Assembly: GCA_964468375.1 (NCBI GenBank)
Contig: CAYXUW010000009.1
Coordinates: 1 to 26,563, forward strand
DNA: 26,563 nucleotides
DNA from: CAYXUW01 sp964468375
Lineage (GTDB): Bacteria; Planctomycetota; Phycisphaerae; Sedimentisphaerales; Anaerobacaceae
Direction of reading: 5' to 3'
How positions within the stretch are numbered: the first letter of the stretch is position 1; each line of letters starts with the position of its first letter. Position numbers and translations under genes: made by a program. Below, piece after piece: positions 6,644 to 14,551 of this stretch. Under the pieces are notes generated by a model, which was given only the letters and a program-made list of their open reading frames with translations, did no database searches and was not told the origin of the DNA.

Positions 6644-8406
6644 CAAAAGATAAAGATTTATTGGCCTCCGTAGGAGATGCTTCTGTCGATAGCGAATTTT
6701 TCTCACCCCTTCCGGCCGGCTATAAAAAAGGAAAGACCCGTTACGTCTTTGTTATGGGCACAGTGATGAGCGGCCTGGGAAAAGGAATATTTTCGTCCTG
6801 TCTCGCCAAACTTATGCAGGATAAAGGTCTAAAGGTTGCTCCTATAAAGCTCGAGGGCTATCTAAACATCGACTCGGGCACGCTGAATCCCTTCCGCCAC
6901 GGCGAGGTGTTTGTCCTCGATGATGGTATGGAATGCGATATGGACCTGGGTACTTACGAAAGAATGCTCGACCAGAACCTCTCGAAGGCGAACTTCTGCA
7001 CTTCTGGACAGGTTTTCAGCGATGTTCTTAACAAGGAACGCCATGGCGACTATCTCGGCCGTGACGTCCAGATGATTCCGCACGTTACCGGCGAAGTAAA
7101 GCTCCGGCTTCGCAACCTTGCTGCTGAAAGTAATGCCGATATAGTATTTGTCGAAATCGGCGGAACCGTCGGCGATTTGGAAAACGCCTATTACATAGAA
7201 GCGATGCGCGAGCTTGCCTACGAAGAAGGGCCGAACAGCGCTTGCTGTGTTGCTTTGACCTATATTCTTGAACCGCCCACCCTCGGTGAGCAGAAATCAA
7301 AGGCCGCACAGCTCGGTATAAAGCAGCTTATGCAGTGCGGTATCCAGCCGGACATTATTGCCTGCAGGGCATCAAATCCTGTCAGCGAAAAAGCTCGGCA
7401 GAAAATCAGCGTTTACAGCAACGTCCCGCTGGAAAGAGTAGTTAGTCTCCCTGATTCCGCCAGCATTTACACAATACCTGCGATGCTCAGGGAGGCAGGT
7501 TTGGATTTTCAGGTCTTGCGCCTGCTTAAAATAGAAGACAGAATCAACCTTCGCAATGAACGCAAGGCCTGGGCCAAATGGTGCGATTTCACAGATAAGA
7601 TGGATTCTCTTAATCGTGATATCACCATCGGTATTACCGGAAAATACACTACCGTCCGCGACAGCTACGCCTCAATTATTAATGCTCTTGAGCACGCCGG
7701 AATAGCGCTCGGCTGCGAAGTGAAAATAAAATGGATTGAAACAACTAACATCACCAGCGATAACGTTACCGACCATCTTACCGGTGTCGACGGCATCATC
7801 GTCCCGGGCGGCTTCGGCACACGGGGGACCGAAGGAAAAATCGCTTGTATAAAATTTGCAAGAGAAAATGAACTGCCGTATCTTGGTCTGTGTTTCGGTT
7901 TTCAAATGGCCGTTATCGAATTTGCAAGAAACGTCTGTGGACTCAAAAAAGCCAACTCCACCGAAATTCAGCCCGATTGTCCCGAGCCGGTAATTGATAT
8001 TTTACCCGAGCAAAAGAAAATAGAAGGGCTTGGCGGAAATATGCGCCTCGGCGGAAGGGATATAGAATTGAAACCGAATACAATCGCGTGGGAGCTTTTT
8101 GGGAAAGCCGGCTCCATCAGGATGCGGTTCAGGCACCGTTACGAAGTGGACCCTCGTTATATCGATCAGTTCGAAGAGGCAGGTCTTGTCTTCTCCGGAA
8201 AGGCCCCCAGCCAGCCAATTATGCAAATCCTCGAAATTCCCTCTCATCCTTACTTTTGCGCTACTCAAGCACATCCCTGCCTAACTTCCCGTCCGTTAAG
8301 GCCGCAACCGATGTTTGTGGGACTTGTTGCCGCGGCGGCGAAGAAACATTGTCCTCAGGAAAAATTGCCCGATGGTATAGAGGCCGCCCGGAAATTGTGT
8401 ACTTGA
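6640..8406 (+). CDS. pyrG: CTP synthase, divergent, with Cys replacing the glutaminase triad Glu
   Basis: Makes CTP from UTP, ATP and glutamine. 588 residues against about 545 in E. coli, with a 33-residue N-terminal extension. The synthetase domain keeps the order of motifs but with changes: GTVMSGLGKG (usually GGVxSSLGKG), KLEGYLNIDSGTLNPFRHGEV (usually K-D-P-Y-I-N-V-D-P-G-T-M), DDGMECDMDLGTYER and VEIGGTVGDLE (the metal-binding Glu is present), then KSKAAQ where KTKPTQ is usual. The glutaminase domain has VPGGFGTRG, nucleophile C418 in LGLCFGFQ and H545, but the HPE motif reads HPC (C547). It overlaps kdsB by 4 nt. It is probably the main CTP synthase, but a second canonical copy elsewhere cannot be excluded. 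Confidence 0.93.
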   Translation: MTKDKDLLASVGDASVDSEFFSPLPAGYKKGKTRYVFVMGTVMSGLGKGIFSSCLAKLMQDKGLKVAPIKLEGYLNIDSGTLNPFRHGEVFVLDDGMECDMDLGTYERMLDQNLSKANFCTSGQVFSDVLNKERHGDYLGRDVQMIPHVTGEVKLRLRNLAAESNADIVFVEIGGTVGDLENAYYIEAMRELAYEEGPNSACCVALTYILEPPTLGEQKSKAAQLGIKQLMQCGIQPDIIACRASNPVSEKARQKISVYSNVPLERVVSLPDSASIYTIPAMLREAGLDFQVLRLLKIEDRINLRNERKAWAKWCDFTDKMDSLNRDITIGITGKYTTVRDSYASIINALEHAGIALGCEVKIKWIETTNITSDNVTDHLTGVDGIIVPGGFGTRGTEGKIACIKFARENELPYLGLCFGFQMAVIEFARNVCGLKKANSTEIQPDCPEPVIDILPEQKKIEGLGGNMRLGGRDIELKPNTIAWELFGKAGSIRMRFRHRYEVDPRYIDQFEEAGLVFSGKAPSQPIMQILEIPSHPYFCATQAHPCLTSRPLRPQPMFVGLVAAAAKKHCPQEKLPDGIEAARKLCT

Positions 8407-8442
8407 AGCAGTTAATCCCTGTGCGGCGGAGATATAAGTCTT

Positions 8443-8796
8443 TTATCGCATTTCCAGTTCTTTCTTAAGCTCAGCCAGTTCCGTTTTAAGCTTCTCGTTT
8501 TCCTGGCGGAGTTCTAAAATTTCTTCAAGGTCGGATATAGTGTTCTCAGCCGTTTCTCGGATACTGTCCTGCATTTCTTGTATCGAGCTTTCTTTATCCT
8601 GCAGGCATTCTTCAACTAATTTTTTCTGCCTCTCGACTTCTTCTCTGCATTGTTCCAAATCTTTTTTCAGATGCAGATTTTCAGCGGCTATAAACCGGTG
8701 CTTTTTTACATTTGATTCTGCCTGCTCCTCACAGCCTGCGACCAGAGAAACCCCTGTGATTGCTAAAACGATTATTTTAACTGTTAGTTTTTTCAT
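8443..8796 (-). CDS. Small coiled-coil lipoprotein, function unknown
   Basis: 117 residues. Residues 1-21 form a lipoprotein signal peptide (MKKLTVKIIVLAITGVS core) ending in the lipobox LVAG with C22 as the lipidated cysteine. The rest is highly charged, rich in Glu and Lys, with heptad-like spacing of Leu/Ile (for example ISDLEEILELRQENEKLKTEL), so a long parallel coiled coil is likely, anchored to a membrane. AAAGGA sits close before the ATG. It follows mtnP on the same strand after 61 nt and may share its transcript. No enzymatic motif is visible and I do not recognise a family. Confidence 0.8.
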   Translation of the reverse strand: MKKLTVKIIVLAITGVSLVAGCEEQAESNVKKHRFIAAENLHLKKDLEQCREEVERQKKLVEECLQDKESSIQEMQDSIRETAENTISDLEEILELRQENEKLKTELAELKKELEMR

Positions 8797-8857
8797 TTTT
8801 TCATCCTTTGAGATAAAGTACTAAATTCCCAATCACCTTGAAATTTCGAAAAAGTTT

Positions 8858-9733
8858 TTATTCAAAAAGTATTTTCAGTTTTTCTTTTTCGGCATCTTTG
8901 ATTCGGTTTTGGCTCGTCCACACGGCCAAATCCAGACTTTTTCTGCACGAGCACTTCTCGAAGACAAGTTCACAGTCGTCGTGTAAAACTGCCTTGATAA
9001 GTTTTAGGCAGTTGTTTGTTGCCGTTTGCAAATTGCCCATGATTTCTTTAAGTAATGTCTGTTTGTCTTTTTGCTCTTTGGCTTTTCGCCAGCAGTCATA
9101 ATCGCTCGGCAGTCCAATCAGGGCATAGCATATTTGCGCCTCCCTGGCCAGTTTCGCCTCCGGCATAGCCGTCATACCAATCAAATCCCCCCCCCAGTTT
9201 TGGTGCATCAGCGATTCCGCACGCGTGGAAAATTGCGGGCCTTCCATACAAATATAAGTTCCCTTTGAGTGCGTTTTTATATCGATTGTTTTTGCCGCCT
9301 CGCAGAGCAGCTTTTGGATTCGCCTGCAGACCGGCTCAGCCATCTCGCAGTGGACCGCTCCGAATCCGCCGAAAAAGCTGTTTTGTCGTTTGAACGTTTT
9401 ATCGATGAACTGGTCGACAATTACCAAATCCCCCGGAGCAATTTCTCTGCGAAGCGACCCTGCCGCGCCGCTTCCGATTATTGTATGAACGCCTAACTTT
9501 TTCAATGCGAAGATGTTGGCCGGATACGGAACCTCGCTTGGCGAGAGTTTATGCCCGTCGCCGTGGCGATTGAGAAATGCAATCCTTCTCACCCCTAATT
9601 TGCCGACCATAATACCTGTGCTCGGCCTGCCGAAAGGCGTTTCGATATCGCAAAGTTCCGCATCGGTTATATGTTCACCCAGAGCGTCACCCAGCCCCGT
9701 GCCGCCTATTATACCAATTAACTCTTCTGCCAT
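8858..9733 (-). CDS. mtnP: S-methyl-5'-thioadenosine phosphorylase
   Basis: Phosphorolysis of methylthioadenosine, the by-product of polyamine and related pathways, to adenine and methylthioribose-1-phosphate. 291 residues. Family signatures: IGIIGGTGLGD, NRHGDGHKLSPSEVPYPANI, GSGAAGSL, MEGPQFSTRAES and GMTAMPEAKLAREAQICYAL. The SDYDCW segment matches the adenine-recognising Asp region of MTAP rather than the Asn-type purine nucleoside phosphorylases. The frame extends 19 codons upstream, but the ATG at 9733 is chosen because AGGAG lies 9 nt before it and the product then starts MAEELIGIIGG. Divergent from queG, with its own promoter. Confidence 0.93.
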   Translation of the reverse strand: MAEELIGIIGGTGLGDALGEHITDAELCDIETPFGRPSTGIMVGKLGVRRIAFLNRHGDGHKLSPSEVPYPANIFALKKLGVHTIIGSGAAGSLRREIAPGDLVIVDQFIDKTFKRQNSFFGGFGAVHCEMAEPVCRRIQKLLCEAAKTIDIKTHSKGTYICMEGPQFSTRAESLMHQNWGGDLIGMTAMPEAKLAREAQICYALIGLPSDYDCWRKAKEQKDKQTLLKEIMGNLQTATNNCLKLIKAVLHDDCELVFEKCSCRKSLDLAVWTSQNRIKDAEKEKLKILFE

Positions 9734-9761
9734 TTCTTTTATCTCCTGATTAACAGCAAAT

Positions 9762-9790
9762 ATAATAATGCCGTTGTCTATTATTGACAA
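9762..9790 (-). promoter_or_regulatory. mtnP promoter
   Basis: TTGTCA (9790-9785), 17-bp spacer, TATTAT (9767-9762) on the minus strand. The predicted start is about 20 nt before the mtnP ATG, which leaves room for its AGGAG. Confidence 0.7.
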
Positions 9791-9791
9791 C
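9773..9791. promoter_or_regulatory. 19-bp dyad overlapping the mtnP -35 box
   Basis: GTTGTC-TATTATT-GACAAC: perfect 6-bp arms separated by 7 bp, covering the mtnP -35 element and about 30 bp upstream of the queG -10. The geometry suits a dimeric repressor site for one or both divergent genes; no regulator is identified. Confidence 0.35.
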
Positions 9792-9820
9792 TGTTTTGTG
9801 GCCTCTTCGGTCGGATTTAG

Positions 9821-9826
9821 TATAAT
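9821..9826 (+). promoter_or_regulatory. queG -10 element (leaderless start)
   Basis: Perfect TATAAT followed by seven bases and the queG ATG. The -35 region is poor (GTGGCC at 17 bp spacing). Transcription is predicted to begin at 9833-9834, on the start codon itself. Confidence 0.65.
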
Positions 9827-9833
9827 TAGCGCT

Positions 9834-10781
9834 ATGACTTTGGCTCAGGACATAAAACAGAAAGCGCACCAGTTGGGCTTCGACCTTGTTGGAATAACAG
9901 ACGCTTCTGCCCTAAGCGCCGAGCAGCTCGAAGTTTTTAACGAATGGCTTGCCTCCGGCTTCGCCGGCCGAATGGATTATATGAAAAGAAACCTCGACAG
10001 ACGCACGAATCCAGCCAAATTGTTAAAAAATGCCCAATCGGTGATATGCTTCGGCCTAAACTACAACCCTCCAAAAACCCGAAAAGAACCATTAACCTCC
10101 AATTATCCAACAGGCAGAGTGGCAAACTATGCTCAATACGAAGACTACCACCTGTTTATAAAAAAACAGTTGCGCAAACTGATTGATTTTATAAGTTCCA
10201 TTTTTGATGGGGACTTTGATTTCAAGATTTGTGTTGATTCTGTTCCCTTGGCTGAAAGAGCACTGGCCACCCGCGCCGGACTCGGATTCATCGGTGAGAA
10301 TCACATGCTCATAAATCCAGAACTCGGCTCGCAAATTCTGCTCGGCGAGATGATAACTACTCTGGAACTACAAACCGACGAGCCAATCAAGGTAAGTTGT
10401 TCTAATTGCAGCAAATGCGTGGCTGCTTGTCCTACAGGTGCTTTACGACCAGACGGCCGCTTCGATGCCAATAAATGCATCAGCTATTTGACCATCGAAT
10501 ACAAAGGCCGAATACCGCCTCATTTAGCTCGAAAAATCGGCGACCGCATTTTCGGCTGTGATGAATGTGCCCTTGCTTGTCCCTATCAGAAAAATGCTCC
10601 TGTGTGCGGGAACAAACAGTTCGAATTCTATAGCGGCAGAGCAAAGCTTAATCTAAATGGAATCCTGGATGTGGCCGAAGAAGATTTCGAAGCCAAATTT
10701 GCCGATTCGGTTTTTTTACGTCTGGGCCTTGAAAGCTTGAAAAGAAACGCCAGAATCTGCCTTAATAATTTGTCCCTTTAA
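9834..10781 (+). CDS. queG: Epoxyqueuosine reductase
   Basis: Last step of queuosine biosynthesis, reducing epoxyqueuosine in tRNA wobble positions with a cobalamin and two 4Fe-4S clusters; cytosolic. 315 residues. The catalytic Asp region CVDSVPLAERALATRAGLG has D135 at the position of E. coli D134. The first cluster is CSNCSKCVAACPTGAL (C189, C192, C195, C199) and the second is CDECALACPYQ (C242, C245, C249). The C-terminus lacks the HEAT-like extension of longer homologues. The frame opens at 9768, but the ATG at 9834 fits the family start (MTLAQDIKQKAHQLGFD) and lies directly after a TATAAT. No Shine-Dalgarno is present, which fits a leaderless mRNA. Confidence 0.94.
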   Translation: MTLAQDIKQKAHQLGFDLVGITDASALSAEQLEVFNEWLASGFAGRMDYMKRNLDRRTNPAKLLKNAQSVICFGLNYNPPKTRKEPLTSNYPTGRVANYAQYEDYHLFIKKQLRKLIDFISSIFDGDFDFKICVDSVPLAERALATRAGLGFIGENHMLINPELGSQILLGEMITTLELQTDEPIKVSCSNCSKCVAACPTGALRPDGRFDANKCISYLTIEYKGRIPPHLARKIGDRIFGCDECALACPYQKNAPVCGNKQFEFYSGRAKLNLNGILDVAEEDFEAKFADSVFLRLGLESLKRNARICLNNLSL

Positions 10782-10795
10782 TTTTGCCTGTCGTG

Positions 10796-10833
10796 GTCAA
10801 ACGCCGGAATTGCCGAAAAAAAAACCGTTTGAC
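10796..10833. promoter_or_regulatory. Inverted repeat overlapping the pckG -35 box
   Basis: GTCAAACG (10796-10803) and CGTTTGAC (10826-10833) form perfect 8-bp arms, the second overlapping the TTGACA of the pckG promoter. It could be an operator or, less likely, a weak end to queG. There is no U-tract in the right place for an intrinsic terminator. Confidence 0.35.
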
Positions 10834-10857
10834 ATATACTGCCTCGGTTATTACAAT
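10829..10857 (+). promoter_or_regulatory. pckG promoter
   Basis: TTGACA (10829-10834), 17-bp spacer, TACAAT (10852-10857), giving a leader of about 40 nt with AAGGAGG before the ATG. Confidence 0.85.
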
Positions 10858-10904
10858 CCCTCGGCTTCTTTGAGCTTAATTTGTTAACAAGGAGGAAACT
10901 GGGT

Positions 10905-12785
10905 ATGTCCGATACCAGAAAACTATTAAAAGAAAAGCTAGCAGCAAAAAACTACGATAAGCTCGTTGCTCTGGACAACCACAAGATGCATGACTTTATA
11001 GCCGACGCAATTGGGCTTTGCAATCCGGCATCGGTTTTTGTCTGCACCGATTCCGCCGAGGACATAGATTATATTCGCGAGCTGGCGGTAAAAACCGGCG
11101 AGGAAATACCCCTGAACATCCCCGGCCATACCTGTCACTTCGACGGATACAACGACCAGGCACGCGATAAATCTAAAACCAAATATCTATTGCCGTCCGG
11201 CTCCGAGTTGGGCGAGGGGCTTAACTCTATAGATAAGAAAAACGGCGTGGAGGAAGTTCGCTCTTTCTTGAAGGACTCGATGATTGGTCGAGAAATGCTG
11301 GTTTGCTTCTGGTGCCTCGGCCCAATCGATTCTAAGTTCTCAATCCCCTGTGTTCAGATAACGGATTCTCCTTACGTAGCTCATAGTGAAGCCATCCTCT
11401 ATCGGCCCGGTTATGAGCAGTTCAGAAAAATCGGTTCGTCGCCCAGTTTCTTCAGATTCATTCATTCGGAAGGCGAGCTCGAAAACGCGGTTAGCAAAAA
11501 CATCGAAAAGCGTCGTGTCTATATTGACCTTGAAGAAAATCTTGTCTACAGCGTCAACACACAGTATGGCGGCAACACAATAGGGCTGAAAAAGCTGGCG
11601 CTGCGGCTGGCGATTAAGAAAGCTTCGGATGAGGGTTGGCTGGCCGAGCATATGTTTGTTATGGGGGCGCACGGCCCGGGCGGACGGGTAACTTATTTCG
11701 CCGGTGCGTTTCCTTCAGCATGCGGAAAAACTTCAACCTCGATGCTGAAGGAACAAACCATTGTCGGCGATGACATTGCTTACCTGCGCAGAACAAATGG
11801 CGGAATCAACTGTGTAAATGTAGAAAAAGGCATTTTCGGTATCATTCGGGATGTCAATGCTAAAGACGACCCTGTTATATATGAGGCACTTACAAGTCCG
11901 TGTGAGGTAATTTTCTCCAACATCTTAATCGATAGCAAAAATAAGCCCCACTGGCTGGGTATGGGAAGCGAACTGCCCTGCGAGGGAATCAACCATTCTG
12001 GTAAGTGGCACAAGGGCAAAAAAGACGCCAGCGGAAAAGAAATTCCCGCTTCACATAAAAATGCTCGTTATTGCCTCAACATCCCCGACCTTAGTAATCG
12101 CGACCTTTTAATCGACGACCCAAATGGCGTGCCGCTCGGAGGTATTATTTACGGTGGACGCGACAGTGACACCTGGGTTCCTGTCGAAAGGGCCTTTAAC
12201 TGGACGGAAGGAATTATCATAAAAGGCGCCGCACTCGAATCGGAAACTACTGCCGCAACGCTGGGAGAAGAAGGCGTCAGAACATTTAACTTAATGTCCA
12301 ATCTTGATTTTCTCTCGATACCCCTTGGACGATATATCCAGAACAATCTGGATTTTGCCGAGGGAATCGATAATCCGCCGCCGGTTTTCTCCGTTAATTA
12401 TTTTCTAAGAGACAAACAGGGTAAATATTTAAATGGTATGGCTGACAAAAAAATCTGGATTCTTTGGGCTGAACTTTGCGTGAATGGCGATGTCGGCACC
12501 CTTGAAACACCCACCGGTCTGATACCAAAATACGAAGACATGGCAAAACTGTTCAAAGAGAACCTTGGTAAAGAATACAGCAGAACCGAATACATTCAGC
12601 AATTTAAGATTCGAATACCGGAGAATCTGGCTAAGCTTGACCGCGTTGAGAAAATTTACAGAGAAAAGGTTTCCGACACGCCCCGGATACTCTTTGATAC
12701 CTTTACCGAAGTTCGTGGGCGCCTTCAGAAAGCCGCTGGCAAGCATGGCGATTACATTTCTCCGTTTGACTTGGCAGCTCGATAG
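10905..12785 (+). CDS. pckG: Phosphoenolpyruvate carboxykinase (GTP)
   Basis: Interconverts oxaloacetate plus GTP with PEP, CO2 and GDP; entry to gluconeogenesis or, in reverse, anaplerotic/fermentative CO2 fixation. 626 residues, the usual length for the GTP class. The signature FPSACGKTSTSML holds the P-loop and the class-specific reactive Cys (C273); VGDDIAYLR supplies metal-binding Asp residues. Other family segments are GPGGRVTYFAGA, ARYCLNIPDLSNRD, GGIIYGGRDSDTWVPV and SVNYFLRDKQGKYLNG. The ATG at 10905 is preferred over a TTG at 10881 because AAGGAGG lies 9 nt before it. With ppdK in the same window it makes up the PEP-pyruvate-oxaloacetate node. Confidence 0.97.
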   Translation: MSDTRKLLKEKLAAKNYDKLVALDNHKMHDFIADAIGLCNPASVFVCTDSAEDIDYIRELAVKTGEEIPLNIPGHTCHFDGYNDQARDKSKTKYLLPSGSELGEGLNSIDKKNGVEEVRSFLKDSMIGREMLVCFWCLGPIDSKFSIPCVQITDSPYVAHSEAILYRPGYEQFRKIGSSPSFFRFIHSEGELENAVSKNIEKRRVYIDLEENLVYSVNTQYGGNTIGLKKLALRLAIKKASDEGWLAEHMFVMGAHGPGGRVTYFAGAFPSACGKTSTSMLKEQTIVGDDIAYLRRTNGGINCVNVEKGIFGIIRDVNAKDDPVIYEALTSPCEVIFSNILIDSKNKPHWLGMGSELPCEGINHSGKWHKGKKDASGKEIPASHKNARYCLNIPDLSNRDLLIDDPNGVPLGGIIYGGRDSDTWVPVERAFNWTEGIIIKGAALESETTAATLGEEGVRTFNLMSNLDFLSIPLGRYIQNNLDFAEGIDNPPPVFSVNYFLRDKQGKYLNGMADKKIWILWAELCVNGDVGTLETPTGLIPKYEDMAKLFKENLGKEYSRTEYIQQFKIRIPENLAKLDRVEKIYREKVSDTPRILFDTFTEVRGRLQKAAGKHGDYISPFDLAAR

Positions 12786-12806
12786 GCAATCTTATGCCTT
12801 CTTTTT
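12784..12806 (+). terminator. Weak intrinsic terminator after pckG
   Basis: AGGCA-ATCTTA-TGCCT hairpin overlapping the stop codon, followed by a T-rich tract. The stem is only 5 bp. Confidence 0.45.
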
Positions 12807-12954
12807 CCGGTTACTGTCCTAAAAAGACGCGGAATTTCCAATCTCGGCATCAAGGGGTGGTTTTTTGCTTCGCCGCAACTTGTTGAAATACAAGGAATTA
12901 GCACAGAAAAAACACAAAAATTATAGAAAAAATCAGTAAGTCCGATAATTTTTC

Positions 12955-12983
12955 TTGATTTTTTCGCCTTAAAACCGTAAAAT
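12955..12983 (+). promoter_or_regulatory. Candidate promoter of the sigma-54 activator gene
   Basis: TTGATT (12955-12960), 17-bp spacer, TAAAAT (12978-12983). It predicts a leader of about 124 nt. The 328-nt intergenic region 12786-13113 is otherwise AT-rich and shows nothing else I can name except a small dyad (CAGT-N6-ACTG near 13052). Confidence 0.55.
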
Positions 12984-13113
12984 TATTTTTGAAGAGAGAA
13001 GAGAGATTGCCCTTTGAGCCATATCCTCGGGGGTTTATCTCACTTAAATAGCAGTTTTTTTACTGTGATGGTTGCGTGATATGCCGCCACAGAAGGAAGT
13101 TTTGTGAGGTAAA

Positions 13114-14178
13114 ATGACACAAAACAACGAGGGTGATACAGCGCAAAGGGCGATGCGAAATTTAAATAAATCTTCGCAGAACGAAGGTTCACGTTCCCCA
13201 TTCGGCAGAAATCAGGCAGGAGATGTTAAACTTGTCGGCCGCTCTGCCGGGATTACTTCGATTCTCGATACAGTCAAAGCCATTGCCGCGCGGAAGTGTC
13301 CTGTAATAATAACAGGCGAGACTGGCGTGGGCAAGGAGATGGTCGCTCGGCAAATACACAACCTCAGCGACCGTTCCGACAAGGTTTTTGTCCCCGTTGA
13401 TTGCACAGCACTTACCGGCCAGTTGTTCGAAAGCCAATTGTTCGGACACGTGAGGGGCGCATTTACAGGTGCTGTTGACAGCACCCTCGGTTTTTTCAGA
13501 GCTGCTGACGGCGGCACGATTTTTCTTGATGAAATAAGCGAAATTCCGCTTGAGCTGCAGGCAAAGTTGTTACGTGTTCTTCAGGGGAGCGCCGTAACAC
13601 CGTTGGGCTCGACAAAAGCTTATCACGTCGACACACGTGTTTTGTGTGCAACCAATAATGACCTGTGCAAAATGCTCAAAGAAGGCACCTTTCGCGCAGA
13701 TTTGTACTATCGTCTAAATGTCGTTAATCTCACAGTTCCACCGCTTCGACAGCGAAAGGAAGATATTCTGCCTTTAGCCGAGCACTTCCTGGCCAATCAG
13801 GCGGCCTTTTACGACGAACCTCTCAAGGTCCTAAGCCTGATGGCCAAAAAGCTTCTTCTTAATTATGCTTGGCCGGGCAATGTTCGTGAGCTTGCCAATG
13901 CTATGGAACGGGCATACGTTTTGACCACGGGAAGGAAAATCCAGCCCGCCGTATTGCCTTTCGAGGTTATAATAGTTGATTCTCAGATGTATCCGAAACA
14001 TGAGTTGCCCACTCTCGACGAGGTCAAGCGTAAAATTGTTACTCAAACGCTCGAGTTTACCAGGGGCCGCAAAATCGCCGCTGCGAAAATTCTCGGAATC
14101 GAACGTAGAAGTTTGAATCGTCTCATCGAGAACTTAAACATCCCCATCGCTCAGATAAAGAAAAAAGCACGCAGCTAA
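13114..14178 (+). CDS. Sigma-54-dependent transcriptional activator lacking a sensory domain
   Basis: AAA+ enhancer-binding protein that remodels sigma-54 RNA polymerase. 354 residues. Residues 1-38 are a short polar segment with no receiver, GAF or PAS domain. The AAA+ core has Walker A GETGVGKE (68-75), the sigma-54-contacting GAFTGA loop (115-120), Walker B GGTIFLDE (133-140), RFxADLYYRLN-like FRADLYYRLNVV, PPLRQRKEDI and WPGNVRELANAMERA. The C-terminus (AAAKILGIERRSLNRLIENL) is a Fis-type helix-turn-helix. Without an N-terminal regulatory domain it may be constitutive or controlled by a partner; the lone degenerate receiver encoded next is an obvious candidate. It probably acts at the tandem dyads at 14273-14310. 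Confidence 0.93.
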   Translation: MTQNNEGDTAQRAMRNLNKSSQNEGSRSPFGRNQAGDVKLVGRSAGITSILDTVKAIAARKCPVIITGETGVGKEMVARQIHNLSDRSDKVFVPVDCTALTGQLFESQLFGHVRGAFTGAVDSTLGFFRAADGGTIFLDEISEIPLELQAKLLRVLQGSAVTPLGSTKAYHVDTRVLCATNNDLCKMLKEGTFRADLYYRLNVVNLTVPPLRQRKEDILPLAEHFLANQAAFYDEPLKVLSLMAKKLLLNYAWPGNVRELANAMERAYVLTTGRKIQPAVLPFEVIIVDSQMYPKHELPTLDEVKRKIVTQTLEFTRGRKIAAAKILGIERRSLNRLIENLNIPIAQIKKKARS

Positions 14179-14272
14179 AACCGGTTTCTTCCTGTTTATT
14201 TCAATTCAGAAAGTTTCAAAGTTGAAATTTATCACATCTCAAAAACGGAAGCGATGTTTTATCTTCAACTGC

Positions 14273-14310
14273 ACCGACCAATATGGTCGCCACCGGCCAG
14301 CTTGGTCGGT
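14273..14310. promoter_or_regulatory. Two tandem 19-bp dyads, candidate enhancer (UAS) sites
   Basis: ACCGACCA-ATA-TGGTCGCC (14273-14291) is followed directly by ACCGGCCA-GCT-TGGTCGGT (14292-14310). Each is an 8-3-8 inverted repeat with at most two mismatched pairs; together they also form a larger imperfect palindrome. They lie about 170 bp upstream of the -24/-12 promoter, in the range used by sigma-54 enhancers. Reading them as a terminator for the activator gene is less good, since no T-tract follows the stem directly. Confidence 0.6.
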
Positions 14311-14479
14311 TATACACTAACATATTTTTTTATAAAAACTTGCCGCAATAACTGTTTCTGCTCATCGACTGTAACCGTCGATTCACTTCCAAATGTATTT
14401 TTGGAGCGGCCGAAAATTTACTGCGCGTAATTGCCTTTGCAGCAAACACTTAAAAAGTTCTTTCATCTGCGCATCACTT

Positions 14480-14495
14480 TGGCACGCGGTTCGCT
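14480..14495 (+). promoter_or_regulatory. Sigma-54 (-24/-12) promoter
   Basis: TGGCACGCGGTTCGCT matches the TGGCACG-N4-TTGCW consensus with one mismatch in the -12 block and the invariant GG and GC 10 bp apart. The start is predicted near 14505, about 47 nt before the receiver-like gene at 14552. Two dyads upstream and a sigma-54 activator gene next door support the call. Confidence 0.75.
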
Positions 14496-14551
14496 AATTA
14501 AGTTAAGTGCGAAAGATGATTGAAAGTAAAAGGATGTAAGAAGAAACAGAA

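Noticed and set aside
9768..9833. Upstream start for queG
   Set aside because: The extra 22 residues precede the conserved N-terminus and would lie upstream of the TATAAT box.
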